This document shows, in pieces, positions 11,043 to 24,547 of a stretch of 64,000 nt of DNA. Origin of the DNA: Cherax quadricarinatus (Eukaryota; Arthropoda; Malacostraca; Decapoda; Parastacidae); contig NC_091307.1 of the NCBI RefSeq assembly GCF_038502225.1, positions 24,469,678-24,533,677 of the forward strand. The letters run 5' to 3'. The translations under genes and the position numbers were made by a program. Numbering within the stretch: position 1 is the first letter of the stretch; every line of letters begins with the position of its first letter. A model generated the notes under the pieces. That model searched no databases. It had not been told where the DNA came from and was given only the letters and a program-made list of their open reading frames with translations.

Positions 11043-14000
11043 CGTACCTATACTGTGATAATGTTGAGGTTGGCGTGGAGAGTTAATAAGGATACATACT
11101 ATAATTATTGTTTCGGCTAATACCATGTGCAGGTTGAGGGCTTGAGTAGTATGAAAAACACCATTATGTATTGAATACTAAATGTAAAAATATCAATATT
11201 AGCTGTATTGGAAATTATCAGCACAGTTAAGCAGTTCTAGGCCATCAGGTTTGTTTTGCCTTTCGTCATAATAATGACCACTGATTGTGCAGGACACTTT
11301 GGCTGTTGTAGTGCTTTTGTGATTGATATTATCATAGAAGAGCTTGGAAACATTCACATAGGTTAGTTTCCTTTCAATGTTGTATTTCATAGCAACCATC
11401 ATGACACTGGTAACTGCTTTTATTTTAGATTATCCATAGACAGATTACTTCCAATGGCAAGAGCATTTGTAGCATATACTGCTTACATAGATATGGGACT
11501 AATATTTCGGCAATTTTTTTTTACGCTTGCTTTCAGTCCCTTTAGGTGTAAAGTATAGAGTTTTCTCTCAGTATCCATTCACTGGTTGCTATGCTCATAT
11601 TGTTGAGAAGTGGAACACAAGTGTTTAGGACCACAGTACATTTATATTCTGTCCAAAGTGAGAGGGGTCCATATACGGTGTTTGTCACTTTTATACTTAG
11701 CCAGGTTATCTTCAGTGACACAGGTAGGATTCATTTACTCATTATGCATAACATGCTCATGTAATATATTTTAAGAAGTGTATCTTGCAAACTACAATAC
11801 TTTTTCTTCTTTTAAACATTGTAGTAGAAGATGCATTGGTCTTCTGGCATGAAGTGTCTCAAATCTTCATTACTTCCTTATTCTGCTGGTACAGACTCAT
11901 CCCCTCCCACTGGTCTAATGTGTACTCTTTCTTGGAGCAGAGATGGTCATGTATTGTTCAAAAAACATTTATATTTAGTTCCATTCGGTGGAAATTTAAA
12001 TCAAAACCTCCAATGTTGCCTTGATGGAAGGCCCCATAGGACCTTCAGCACAGTTTTGCTGTGGAATGAGCACTGGGGATGTATCGACCCACATACAGGG
12101 TGTGACCCTCGGCATCCACAAGCTTTGTTCCTGCTTCTTGTCTTGGTGACTTATAACAATGAGTTTTGTAATGGCATAGAACAGAATTATTGCCCACCTT
12201 TGCTCATAGTTCATAAGGTATTAGTGTCAATGATGGTGTATTCGGTGATTTGAAGTACTGTATCAATGTAGTTATTTCATATGTATATAGATCATTTTTT
12301 ACAACCAAGGATGACATACTTTGTTCGGAAACATTTTTATTTCCAATATGTGGAGGATTCATATGGGATTATTTCAGTAAGTACTAAAATATGATAGCTG
12401 TAAGATTCAGCATTTGTACATGGGAGCAAAAGGTCTGAATCTTATTGTAATTCAGAAAGTTGGTATTTGCTGGTCCTCACAAATTGTATCTTGTAGCATT
12501 GTAGAGCTTGCTGTTTTCAGTAAATCTGGATGATTAAGTACTGTACAGTACTAGAATTTATAGATATTGTTGAGAGAGAGTATATTTTGTAAACAGAATA
12601 TATTAACTGAGTGAAATGTATGCTTGAAATTAAGACTAAAAAAAAAAAATAATCCAGATTTGCTCTGCTGTATATAGTATTTATTCACAGGAAGCTTACA
12701 CTAGTTGCTGCCACAAATGCAGAGTAATATGTTTATCTTGAATTTTAACTCAAATTATTATTTTTTTACAAGAGCTATTGAAAATGCTACTAGTATTGAA
12801 GGAGGGATTGTGTTGAACATGCAGTGTGAATACATTACATGACTAGAACACTAATATTTGTTGTATACTTTAAATGAGTATGTATATATACACAGTATGT
12901 GTATGTTTATATACAATATTTTCTGTTCTAGATTAAATTAATGTCCCTTATTATTTTGCAGTGAACTGTATGCTTAATGACTGCAGTCAGTAAGCTTTAA
13001 AAGTTAACAAACCAAAAAATCTGTATTGTCAATAAGATTACAGTATTACATAAAACATTTATTTAGAATGATGCCATGAGTGTGTTATGACCTGCACATT
13101 TAGTACAGTTCTGTACAAGGTAGATTCATTTCAGTAGACATGCTCAGAGGAACACACCACTTACTATGGCAGGCAAAAATCAGTTGAAATATACTGACAT
13201 GACATTTTTTCTTCACAAACTGGATCAATGGAAATTGTTGAAAGAGGAGGTAGTAGGGGTTATAACTACAAAATTCACTATTTGCTAATGTTATTTAGAC
13301 AAAACAATGAAGATGTAGCTACAAATAGGAAATTATAACGAAATACAGTCAAAGATGGAACAACAAAATTAATTTTTTTTTTATTTAAATCCACACATTA
13401 ATGTAATGTTTGAATGTTTCACACCTGAACTATTCAATACATTAGTTATTTTTGTTTCAAAACATTTCTTGAAGTATAAAGTTCATACCATATTTTTTTC
13501 TCCAGTAAGGTAAGGTTATTGATAAATATTCTAATCTGCATAACTAGCAGCAACATTTTTGGTACGTGAGTGTCTCACAAAAGCTGCTAAATGTGACTTT
13601 ACACAATAAACATTTACCAATATATTTTGTTTATCTTAATTTCCCTATTTTCATGTATTAATAAACTCCCTTTCAACAAAACAATACCCAGTACAGTGCA
13701 TGCACTCCACTCTAAAGGGAGGGAGGGATGCATTAGTTTGGCGAGTCGAGACTTTTGGTTTATATCCAGTTTTTCTATGACAAACTGCTGAAGAATTTTG
13801 TCTTTGGCATGTCAATGTACATACACCCTTGCTTTATTCTCTTGCCAAGTAAAAGGGACTAATGAAAGCATTTACTCAAGATATGTTTATTTTTTTGTTT
13901 TTGTCAAAATTGTGCCATTATACTGGAGCAGCAGTAAACAAAAACTGCAAAAGTGCAAATCTTTAAACAAAAAATAAAGTAAATTTGTACAAAAAAAAAA

Positions 14001-14631
14001 AAAATGGTAGTATAGAATCAGGATGGTATTTAATTAACCATCTCTAACTCGAGCACTATACTCCAGTCATTATCTAATACCCTAGGAGTCAGGTTGGCAT
14101 TGCAACTCCAACTCCTCTGTGATATTTTATTAATGTGAATCTTCATAATACTTCAAAAGTACAATGATTACAATTTAAAAAAAATAAAAATAAAATTTCA
14201 GACACCTTAAATCATGTCACTGACAAAAGCACAAACTGTCAAGTTATATTAACATTTCTTTTTTATTATAATAATAATAATATATTAACATTGCCACAGT
14301 ACTGAATTTTTGTTTAAAGTATATACAATTGTCAAATTAGCAGTGCAGTATTACAGTTGCAAAAGTACAGCAAAGCCACGTGAGCAATAGCCATTACTGA
14401 AATGTTTGTGCTAGCAACTCCTCTCACTTTGACAACACTTGGCTCAGTGTCTTACAGCACACGGAAGTGAAAGGCAATCAAGTTTGATCTGAGGAAGAGG
14501 GTAGCTAAATCCACATGAAGAGCACTTCATTAGCACTCCCCTTTTTCTTCCCCAAGAGGACAACTATACCAGATATCTGCAATTAGTCTTGGAACTGAAT
14601 AGTGACAGTAGTAACTACATCATGTAGTCAT

Positions 14632-14735
14632 TATTTTTTTTTAAACATGCTGGCTGTCTCCCACCGAAGCAGTGTGACCCGAAAAAGAAACACTCGCTAT
14701 CATTCACACTATCACTGTTCTTGCCAAGTCATGTC
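14632..14735 (-). mobile_element. LINE-A 3' tail remnant
   Basis: Minus-strand text matching the LINE-A 3' end: the terminal core with CACACTGCTTCGGTGGGA, then the GTGATAGTGTGAATGATAGC block. Only about 100 bp survive. Confidence 0.65.
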
Positions 14736-14987
14736 AATGTAGATAAAAGCAGAATATTGCCTTGACATGTTGGAAGCACTCCCTGTATTAAGTGATAATT
14801 AGTGATTAACTGCACTTTCTGTGGTAGTTTGTCAATTTTTTTGCAAAAAAGATAAATTACTTGTACAGTAAGTACCTTCTCTTCTTACCATGACCAATAC
14901 TGGCAACAAAAAAATATACTTGAGAAATCTGTGCTTGCATATAGCTCTTAAGTTGCATTTCCCCTATATGAAAATTTGCATAATATG

Positions 14988-15605
14988 CTAGTTGAGTATC
15001 CCTTATCCTAAATTCAAAACTTTTATCAAGTGCTGATATGGCACCACAAATGGAATATTCCAGTAAGCTCTGTGGAGGTTCCTAGGCAATGCAGAGGTCT
15101 GTATGTATCCGGACAAGTGCGACACCTGATTCACATACCCTGGGTTGGCTCTGTTGGCGCCAGCTTATCATCAACACTCGTCACCTCTAGACCTGCATGT
15201 ATTTCTCTGATTACAGTGAGTTTTGCGCTTATTCTCTGCTCTGTGGTGAGAATATATTTTTGAAAATTGTAAAAAGTCTTGAAGATACCTCTATGGGTAT
15301 CAGCAATAAGAAAAAATGCAGTGTACACTAATCTTTTAATCAAAACACTGCATTGTAGGTGGAGACAAAGCCTGCTGCTGTTTGTTGTATTTGAACAGAT
15401 AATGCAGGTATCCTGTTGATGCTTTTATTAAAAATATTGTATAAAACTACCTTCAGGCTGTATATAAAGCTGTACAGGAAACAAATGGATTTTGTTTAAA
15501 CTTGGGTCCCATTTTCCAAGCTATTCCACATTCCAAAATCTGAAAAATTTTGAAATCTGAGACACTTCTGAGCACAAGCATCTCTGATAAGGGATACTTG
15601 ACCAG
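14988..15605. mobile_element. Tigger/pogo-like nonautonomous DNA transposon
   Basis: Terminal inverted repeats: CTAGTTGAGTATCCCTTATC at 14988-15007, and on the opposite strand CTGGTCAAGTATCCCTTATC at 15586-15605 (16 of the first 20 bases identical). The inner right end (15500-15585, minus strand) continues with GGATTT/TCAGATTTTGGAAT-type text. From memory this resembles the ends of mammalian Tigger elements that start CAGTTGAGTATCCCTTATCC. The interior (618 bp total) has no transposase. A minus-strand fragment at 15131-15260 (TTEQRISAKLTVIREIHAGL) may be an eroded N-terminal DNA-binding region. Confidence 0.72.
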
Positions 15606-17690
15606 TACATGAAATATGTTTACAAAATAGAAAAAAAAATGGGTTTTAAAAATTCGAACAAATTTTAAAAGAAAAACTGAAAATGCATGAACAACCACCA
15701 AGAATGATACCACAGGTATTGTAAATGCCAGGCAAATACTGGTGAAGACCATATCAAGGGATGCAACTTTAAGAAGGTACATTAGGATGAAAATCTCAAA
15801 TAACCACCTCTTACTATTTTTTTTTTTTTTTAAGATTTTAAAGTAATATGGCTGATAAGCTTAGCCTGGATTTCCCCTAGATGACTCTGTTGTTCACACG
15901 CACAAAAATCATCTCTATAGTTGAAGACGTTGGATCATGGTAGCTAATGAATATAACAAGTAATTTCCAGCTATGTCAGACTAATGTTCATTAGTCAGGC
16001 ATTATTCCACCATAGCAACTTGATGCTGTAGTTCTAAAATGATATACTAGTGGAGCACCGTGCCAGGCTAGCCTTGCCCATCTAACAAATGAGATCTGAT
16101 GTCAAGTTGAGTTCACATGGTTTTCCAGCCATTCCCACACAAAATTATTCTGAACACTTTTTTTCTGCAATACAAATCTTATTTAAATAAATAATTCACA
16201 ATGGTTTCTACTGTAATACAAAATTATACCTAATGTATCCACTAATTAATATAAACTCAAAAACCAAAAGCAGATACTTACATTATGGTACTCTTCCATG
16301 GCATTTTCTCTTCTAAAATAAGCAGTAATTTTTTTTTAGACACTAGCATATTAATATAGTCAGCTCTTATAAACTTCCTCTACTTAATGCATTTTTTTTC
16401 TAGAAAAAAAATTGAAAAAGCGCATCAAAAACTGAATACCACACAGGATGAAGGATTTCCTCATGCTATTCAAATTTGGATGCAATTTTTCAGGTGCACT
16501 GATGACAAACTGCATTAGAGTTTCATAAGAGCTGACTGTATATCAAATTACACCATCTATAATACAGTACGATATGAAGCTCATGGTCAAGCTATAGCTA
16601 TTTAGTTATCAAGCAAAGGCCAGACAGGTATGGCATGGGTTCAAATTCTGTCACTACGAGGTCAATTTTAACGGGATGAACTTTTAGTTATTAAGGTCTT
16701 TCGATATAAGTATCTACAACTAAGTTACTGTGCAAAAGCTAACAAGCTGATGAAATACTGTATTCCTATATATATTCCAAAGCCTGAGTGTCTCCAAGGA
16801 ATGAAGTAGCATACGATGGATCAAACAATCAACTATATTAAGGATGTCATGGTTAAGCGATTCTGAGAAGCACCCTTGTAGTTTTTTGTTATTGATGGGG
16901 TTTCAAGGGCCACCTGACAGCTTCTACCATACCTTTGATGAGATCTTAAGAGTTTTCCTACTTCCAGAGCCCAGCCTTGGGCCTTGGTGCTCAGAAGGTA
17001 ACACAGTATTGCCAAATCTGGACCAGTTTAAATGATTTCTCAACCCTCACAGCCCAGTCTGAGCCCAGGCTTCCTTGCTGACTGCATGATCAACCAGGGT
17101 GTTACTATGTATAACAGCCCCAACTATTTGTGTGCCCAGCAAGCAAAAAAGGACGAGATCAAATTAATTATTTAAAGACCAGGCAGCTACACTGTGCATC
17201 CGAATCACAGGCCAAATCAAATTAAATCATTTTGCAAGATGAACCTGCCATAAACTGAGAATTTGAGTATACTAGGAAGTACAGTACCTGCACTCCGAAG
17301 GATGGAGAGATTCTCAAAGATCAATGGAAGTCTCAATTCTGTATCGATGCCAAACTTAGCTTCCCATCCCCTTCATTAGTCAGTTAAATTAAGGTTGACC
17401 ATTTTACATGCTGTTCAAATAAAGTACAGTGAAATAAGTGTTACAACTACCAAAGATGGTCAATTAAGCTAAAGAACGAGTAACAAAAATTCACCTTTTT
17501 ACTTACAAAGCAAGTCTCCTATGACCTACACAAATATGAATTGGGAAAGTGTCAAGTGTGCTTTCAATATTAGACTGCTATGTAGATAGACTTCAAACAA
17601 AAGAAGATAAAAATAATATAGTCAAAAACATCACCTCTGTTTTGTGAAAAGTGTGAATGCTTGGGCAAGGTAGGTAGGTAGGTAGGGTTG
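15606..17690. other. AT-rich sequence, no gene recognised
   Basis: No conserved frame. A 30-bp plus-strand LINE-A UTR scrap lies at about 17275-17305 (GGAAGTACAGTACCTGCACT). A GGTA microsatellite is at 17668-17685. Confidence 0.5.
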
Positions 17691-17694
17691 GGTG

Positions 17695-18365
17695 TCTGTG
17701 TGTGTGTACTCACCTAATTGTACTCACCTAATTGTGGTTTGCCAGACTATTCCACTTCCTAACAATTCTGTGGCTGAAGAAATACTTCCTAACATCCCTC
17801 TGACTCATCTGAGTCTTCAGCTTCCAATTGTGACCCCTTGTTTCTGTGTCCCATCTCTGGAACATCCTCTGTCTGTCCACCTTGTCTTTCCACACAGTAT
17901 TCTGTATGTCATTATCATGTCTCCCCTGGCCCTCCTGTCCTCCAGTGTCATCAGACTGATTTCCCTTAACCTTTCTTCATAGGACATTCCCCTTAGCTCT
18001 GAAACCAGCCTTGTTGCAAGCCTTTGCACTTTCTCTAATTTCTTGACGTGTTTGACCAGGTGTGGGTTTCAAATTGGTGCTGCGTACTCCAGAATGGGCC
18101 TGACGTACACAGTGTATAAAGTGTTTAACAATTCCTTACTCAGGTACCGGAACTCTATTCTCAGGTTTGTCTGGCACCCATATGCCGCAGCAGTTATCTG
18201 GTTAATGTGTGCTTCTGGCAACGTACTTGGTATTATACTCACTCCTAGATCTTTCTCTTTGAGTGAGGTTTGTAGTCTTTGGCCTACTAGCCTATACTCT
18301 GTATGCGGTATTCTTTGCCCTTCTCCAATCTTCACGACTTTGCATTTGGCTGGATTAAATTCTAG
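17695..18365 (-). mobile_element. LINE family D (CR1/Jockey-like) fragment, 3' end
   Basis: Minus-strand C-terminal part of a non-LTR RT. Frame 18335-18069 reads KEKDLGVSI, then LLNTLYTVYVRPILEYAAPI. Frame 18029-17817 reads QRLATRLVSELRGMSYEERL, then LREISLMTLEDRRARGDMIM. These blocks are the region after the RT domain in CR1/L2/Jockey-group elements. A frameshift near 18050 separates them. The element ends at its 3' side in TAGGTGAGTACACACAC, merging with CA repeats, and is cut at its 5' side by the GT array. Confidence 0.82.
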
Positions 18366-18406
18366 GTGTGTGTGTAGGTGTGTGTGTGTGTAGGTGTGTG
18401 TGTGTG

Positions 18407-18463
<57 letters not shown>

Positions 18464-18990
18464 GTGTGTGTGTGTGTAGGTGTGTGTGTAGGTGTGTGTG
18501 TAGGTGTGTGTGTGTGTAGGTGTGTGTGTGTGTAGGTGTGTGTAGGTGTGTGTGTGTAGGTGTGTGTGTGTAGGTGTGTGTGTGTAGGTGTGTGTGTGTG
18601 TAGGTGTGTGTGTGTAGGTGTGTGTGTGTGTAGGTGTGTGTGTGTAGGTGTGTGTGTGTAGGTGTGTGTGTGTAGGTGTGTGTGTGTAGGTGTGTGTGTG
18701 TAGGTGTGTGTGTGTAGGTGTGTGTGTGTAGGTGTGTGTGTGTAGGTGTGTGTGTGTAGGTGTGTGTGTGTAGGTGTGTGTGTGTAGGTGTGTGTGTGTA
18801 GGTGTGTGTGTGTAGGTGTGTATGTGTAGGTGTGTGTGTGTAGGTGTGTATGTGTAGGTGTGTGTGTGTAGGTGTGTGTGTGTAGGTGTGTGTGTGTAGG
18901 TGTGTGTGTGTAGGTGTGTATGTGTAGGTGTGTGTGCAAGTGTGTGTGTGTAGGTGTGTGTGTGTGTGTGTGTGTGTTGCTGTGTGTGTG

Positions 18991-19043
<53 letters not shown>

Positions 19044-19046
19044 GTT

Positions 19047-19159
19047 AGTCAGGGTTGTCAGGGGTTGACAGCAGTACTGGGGAGCCTCCCTCAGGTCTGG
19101 GTTGTCAGGGGTTGACAGCAGTACTGGGGAGCCTCCCTCAGGTCAGGGTTGACAGCAGT

Positions 19160-19160
<1 letters not shown>
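19047..19160. repeat. Unique island with 47-bp direct duplication inside the GT block
   Basis: A GC-richer segment containing GGTTGTCAGGGGTTGACAGC and AGTACTGGGGAGCCTCCCTC occurs twice in tandem (about 19050-19093 and 19098-19141), with a partial third copy ending at 19161. Both flanks are GT repeat. It shows that the block grows by duplicating included unique DNA. Confidence 0.85.
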
Positions 19161-19209
<49 letters not shown>

Positions 19210-19368
19210 GTGTGTGTGTAGGTGTGTGTGTAGGTGTGTGTGTAGGTGTGTGTGTAGGTGTGTGTGTAGGTGTGTGTGTAGGTGTGTGTGTAGGTGTGTA
19301 GGTGTGTGTGTGTGTAGGTGTGTGTGTGTGTGTGTAGGTGTGTGTGTGTGTGTGTAGGTGTGTGTGTG

Positions 19369-19460
<92 letters not shown>

Positions 19461-19524
19461 TGTTTGTGTAGGTGTGTAGGTGTGTGTGTAGGTGTGTGTG
19501 TAGGTGTGTGTGTAGGTGTGTGTG

Positions 19525-19573
<49 letters not shown>

Positions 19574-20568
19574 GTGTGTGTGTGTAGGTGTGTGTGTAGG
19601 TGTGTGTGTAGGTGTGTGTGTGTAGGTGTGTGTGTGTAGGTGTGTGTGTGTAGTTGTGTGTGTGTAGGTGTGTGTGTGTAGGTGTGTGTGTGTAGGTGTG
19701 TGTGTGTAGGTGTGTGTGTGTAGGTGTGTGTGTGTAGGTGTGTGTGTGTAGGTGTGTGTGTGTGTAGGTGTGTGTGTGTATGTGTGTAGGTGTGTGTAGG
19801 TGTGTGTGTAGGTGTGTGTGTAGGTGTGTGTGTATGTGTGTGTGTAGGTGTGTGTAGGTGTGTAGGTGTGTGTAGGTGTGTGTAGGTGTATGTAGGTGTG
19901 TAGGTGTGTGTAGGTGTGTGTAGGTGTGTGTGTGTAGGTGTGTGTGTGTAGGTGTGTGTGTGTGTAGGTGTGTGTGTGTGTGTAGGTGTGTGTGTGTGTG
20001 TGTAGGTGTGTGTGTGTAGGTGTGTGTGTAGGTGTGCATGTGTAGGTGTGCGTGTGTAGGTGTGTGTAGGTGTGTGTGTAGGTGTGTGTGTAGGTGTGTG
20101 TGTGTAGGTGTGTGTGTGTAGGTGTGTAGGTAGGTGTGTGTAGGTAGGTAGGTGTGTGTAGGTAGGTGTGTGTGTGTGTGTGTAGGTAGGTGTGTGTGTG
20201 TGTAGGTAGGTAGGTGTGTGTGTAGGTAGGTAGGTGTGTGTGTGTGTAGGTAGGTGTGTGTGTGTGTGTAGGTAGGTGTGTGTGTGTGTAGGTAGGTGTG
20301 TGTGTGTGTGTGTAGGTAGGTGTGTGTGTGTGTGTGTCTGTATGTAGGTGTGTGTGTGTAGGTAGGTGTGTGTGTGTGTGTGTGTGTAGGTAGGTGTGTG
20401 TGTGTGTGTGTGTAGGTAGGTGTGTGTGTGTGTGTGTGTGTAGGTAGGTGTGTGTGTGTGTGTGTGTAGGTAGGTGTGTGTGTGTGTGTGTAGGTAGGTG
20501 TGTGTGTGTGTGTGTCTGTAGGTAGGTGTGTGTGTGTAGGTAGGTGTGTGTGTGTGTGTGTGTGTAGG

Positions 20569-20599
<31 letters not shown>

Positions 20600-20882
20600 A
20601 GGTAGGTGTGTGTGTGTGTGTATGTAGGTAGGTGTGTGTGTGTGTGTGTGTAGGTAGGTGTGTGTGTGTGTAGGTAGGTGTGTGTGTGTAGGTGTGTGTG
20701 TAGGTGTGTGTGTGTAGGTGTGTGTGTAGGTGTGTGTGTGTAGGTGTGTGTGTGTAGGTGTGTAGGTAGGTGTGTGTAGGTAGGTAGGTAGGTGTGTGTG
20801 TGTGTGTGTGTGTAGGTAGGTAGGTGTGTGTGTGTGTGTAGGTAGGTGTGTGTGTGTGTAGGTAGGTGTGTGTGTGTGTAGG

Positions 20883-20921
<39 letters not shown>

Positions 20922-21221
20922 GTAGGTGTGTGTGTGTGTGTGTGTGTGTAGGTAGGTGTGTGTGTGTGTGTGTAGGTAGGTGTGTGTGTGTGCAGGTAGG
21001 TGTGTGTGTGTGTAGGTAGGTGTGTGTGTGTAGGTAGGTGTGTGTGTGTGTGTAGGTAGGTGTGTGTGTGTGTGTGTAGGTAGGTGTGTGTAAGTAGGTG
21101 TGTGTGTGTAGGTAGGTGTGTGTGTGTGTAGGTAGGTGTGTGTGTGTGTAGGTAGGTGTGTGTGTGTAGGTAGGTGTGTGTGTGTGTAGGTAGGTGTGTG
21201 TGTAGGTGTGTGTGTGTGTGT

Positions 21222-21452
<231 letters not shown>

Positions 21453-21538
21453 GTGTGTGTGTGTGTGTGTGTGTGTGTAGGTAGGTGTGTGTGTGTATGT
21501 AGGTGTGTGTGTAGGAAGGTGTAGGTGTGTGTGTAGGA

Positions 21539-21606
<68 letters not shown>

Positions 21607-21883
21607 GTAGGTGTGTGTGTAGGTAGGTGTGTGTGTAGGTAGGTGTGTGTGTAGGTAGGTGTGTGTGTAGGTAGGTGTGTGTGTAGGTAGGTGTGTGTGT
21701 AGGTAGGTGTGTGTGTAGGTAGGTGTGTGTGTGTAGGTAGGTGTGTGTGTAGGAAGGTGTAGGTGTGTGTGTAGGAAGGTGTAGGTGTGTGTGTAGGAAG
21801 ATGTAGGTGTGTGTGTAGGAAGGTGTGTGTGTGTGTGTGTGTGTAGGTAGGTGTGTAGGTGTTTTAATACATATATTTTTTTT

Positions 21884-22080
21884 TAACACGTCAGCCGTTT
21901 CCCACCGAGGCAGGGTAACCCAAAAAGAAAGAAAGAAAGAAAGAAAAAAAACTTTCATCATTCAACACTTTCACCATCATTCATATGTAATCACTGTCTT
22001 TGTAGAGAAGCTCAGATATGATATGACAGATTAGACGTCCCTTGAAACAGCCAACATCTCAAACCCCTCCTTTAAAGTGA
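21884..22080 (-). mobile_element. LINE-A 3' end (copy A7)
   Basis: Minus-strand LINE-A tail (TACCCTGCCTCGGTGGGA) with an expanded AAAGA tract, then the GTGATTACATATGAATGATG block and a diverged 3' UTR to about 22080. It abuts the end of the GT block. Confidence 0.78.
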
Positions 22081-23997
22081 TGGCATTGTACTACCCAATG
22101 TACTTCACTATTTGTCGAAATCCTGTTTTATATGTACAATTGTGGGAGTTTAAGTTATGAATTTCATGTACATGTGTTGGTTTGTATATATATATATCAA
22201 TATATTGTTTGCAGTCTTTGGTATAAAAAATAACAATTTAGTGTATCTTGAATTAAAAATATATTAAAGATAATTGCATAAATCTTATGTGACGTAAACT
22301 AAGACTAGCTTATGACCAAGACCTAGAAAATGGAAGAAAAAATTTGCACTCATGAATACCCCCTCCCCTCCTCACATACATAAAAAATTTTCCATAGGTT
22401 TTTCAAAATTATTCATCATTTCAAAATGCCCTAACTTTACTTCAAAGCTTATCATCAAAAAAGTAGCCAAATAAATTATGTAATACAGCACTGTAATAAC
22501 CCATTTTTTTTTTTTTTGCAGCAGCAGCAAGGGATGAACTCCAGCTCTGTCTCTTAACTTCTGAATGATTTACATAGGCGAGTCCTCTTGTATCTATTTT
22601 TGAAGCCCTGTATGGAAACTGCTTCCACTGTACTACACATGACTCCCTAACTATGAAAAGAAAGTGTCACAGTGATAACCAAACAAATTTTTCACCCATG
22701 GCTTTATACTCTTACTCATAAATAAGAGTACAATCAAATACCACAAAAATGACTAAGTTTTACTACATGACAAAAAAAATCAACCCATTCCAGGCATTTT
22801 CCAAAGTCTTTCTTACAAGTCATCCTTCATTTATCAAGGTGAAGCTTTAAGAGAGTTGCTCTAATTTACACTAATTTAAGAAGTTACTAACCAGTTTTCC
22901 TGAAAAATTTCCTAGGTGTATTAATGGTTTTGGGTTTGATTAAATATATAACTTCATTCTTAACATCATAATTTTGTAATCTGATTTGAAAATTTTCCTA
23001 ACCCCTGTACATTTCTACATGAAACCTCAGGAAATGCACAACACTATAGTTCAAATATCAATAACATGTTGAATTATAAATTTATACATAACACCATGAG
23101 GTATGAATGGTCACTTCCTATAATTTACTATATAGTGTAAATAACTAAATACTGTAACACTATACAGAATTAGTAATGACCTTGTACAGATGTAAGCTAC
23201 TCTATAAATAGTAACAAAATGTATGTTAATGTAAAAACTGTCAGGAAGAAAGTTTTCACATATTAGCTCTATGTCCTGTATTACAAATCCAAGCTTAACC
23301 GCACTTGTCTTTGGCTGCTGTTCTTTGTTATGTTATAGCATTGCTGTATGATTCATTAACATTGATTATTATATACTAAGTAACAACAGTATATGAACAA
23401 TGGGTGTGGTTATTTTCCCTCGTGTAAAAGGATACATTTCCAACCCATTATGATGACATCTTCACATATTGTATTGATATAAATTAACCTTACATATAAC
23501 TTATTCCAATCTAAGCAAGATTTTTGGAGACCTATATTTTTAAAAAGCTGGCTCTTTAAAACCTATGAAACTAATCACATCTAATAGCAATAAATATGTT
23601 GTTGCTCTCTAGGAAATAATGATTTTTCTAAGCCTCCATTTATTTTTAGTGGGTCTGTCATGTGGTCAGTAATGTCTGATAACAAAACTGACATCATAAT
23701 CAAGTGTTATAGAAAATGAGTGCAAGTGGCCCCATTAATTAAGCTACTTGTAAGGCATTTGTAAACTATGTATCTTTGTAGGTATATACCTTGGGGTTCC
23801 CTCTCCATCCTCTGGCACAAGAAAGGAAGTGACAGACCTTACAAGAGAGAATATGAATGAACATACAAGAGCCAATATAAAATGACTTGAGCTGTGTCAG
23901 TGCTCTTGTTACTTTGCACAATACCTCAATATTCAGATATCCAAAAGTATAAGCACCAGCTATAAAGAGAAGTTTACACCATAGGCTCACAAATGTA
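22081..23997. other. AT-rich sequence, no gene recognised
   Basis: Downstream of MDM2 on the minus strand and possibly its 3' UTR. At 22525-22690 there is a weak resemblance to the LINE-D 3' region (CTCCAGCTCTG, CCTGTATGGAAACTGCTTCC). Nothing else was identified. Confidence 0.45.
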
Positions 23998-23999
23998 TA

Positions 24000-24310
24000 T
24001 AGCCTCTCCTCACTTAATGACAAGAGTTCAGTTCCTAAGACCATGTCGGTAAAGGAATTTGTTGCTAAACAAGGAGCATACTTTAATGGTAGCGAGTTTA
24101 TGTCAACCATCTTTGACATTGTTTTAATGTCACTTTGCACCATTTATAACATTGTTAAATGTTTATATAGTAGTGTACTGCATATTGTAATAAACAGAAT
24201 GCAGGAAATCAGCTATAATATACATTGTTTAGGTATGCACACTGGTCAGAGAGCCCGTCGTAAGTCCGAGTTGTCGGTAAACGAGTACGTCGCTAAGTGA
24301 GCAGAGGCTG
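24000..24310. mobile_element. TA-flanked TIR MITE, family M2 (copy a)
   Basis: A 311-bp element flanked by TA (23998-23999 and 24311-24312) with terminal inverted repeats of the form CAGCCTCTCCTCACTTA (left end reads TAGCC…; right end, complemented, CAGCCTCTGCTCACTTAGCG). A second copy is at 49236-49558, in the same orientation and with shared interior. TA duplication and TIRs fit a nonautonomous Tc1/mariner or pogo relative. An 85-codon frame inside is not a gene. Confidence 0.82.
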
Positions 24311-24491
24311 TATATGAATACATGTCTGCTTTACAATTCCTTATCTAAATATTGTAGTTTTAGAAATGCAATCATAATTTTTTTTAACATATTACCTTCA
24401 TTAAGTTATTTGCCCACGTGGCAAACAGCTAATGTGATAAAAACAAAAAGTATGCACGCCTATCTGGTAAACTTAAGAATTTCCATTTTTT

Positions 24492-24547
24492 AGAGGTCAC
24501 TATCTCGGTGGGAGATGGCTAATGCTTTAAAAAAAAAAAAAAAAAAT
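24492..24547 (+). mobile_element. LINE-A tail remnant with poly(A)
   Basis: TCTCGGTGGGAGATGGCTAA then TGCTTT and an 18-bp A run match the last 50 bp of the LINE-A/SINE-B tail. The host side is unrecognisable, so this is an extremely short (tail-only) insertion or an old remnant. Confidence 0.6.

Larger units (their letters stand above)
7561..14631. other. Long AT-rich non-repetitive stretch, no gene recognised
   Basis: About 7 kb with few repeats compared with the rest of the window. It may be extended YPEL 3' UTR or intergenic. Open frames of 60-140 codons (for example 11831-12253) show no family resemblance and two frames overlap there, so they are not called. Small features inside: TGTACTGA-type palindromic repeats (10480-10715) and an ATAC/GACA microsatellite (10950-11040). 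Confidence 0.5.

Noticed and set aside
11831..12253. A 140-codon frame in the region downstream of YPEL
   Set aside because: Overlaps another open frame of similar length, shows no family motif or plausible splice sites, and composition matches the surrounding noncoding DNA.
15131..15343. A 70-codon minus-strand frame inside the Tigger-like element as a transposase gene
   Set aside because: Too short and too diverged to assign. It has a hint of a helix-turn-helix-like stretch only; mentioned under the element.
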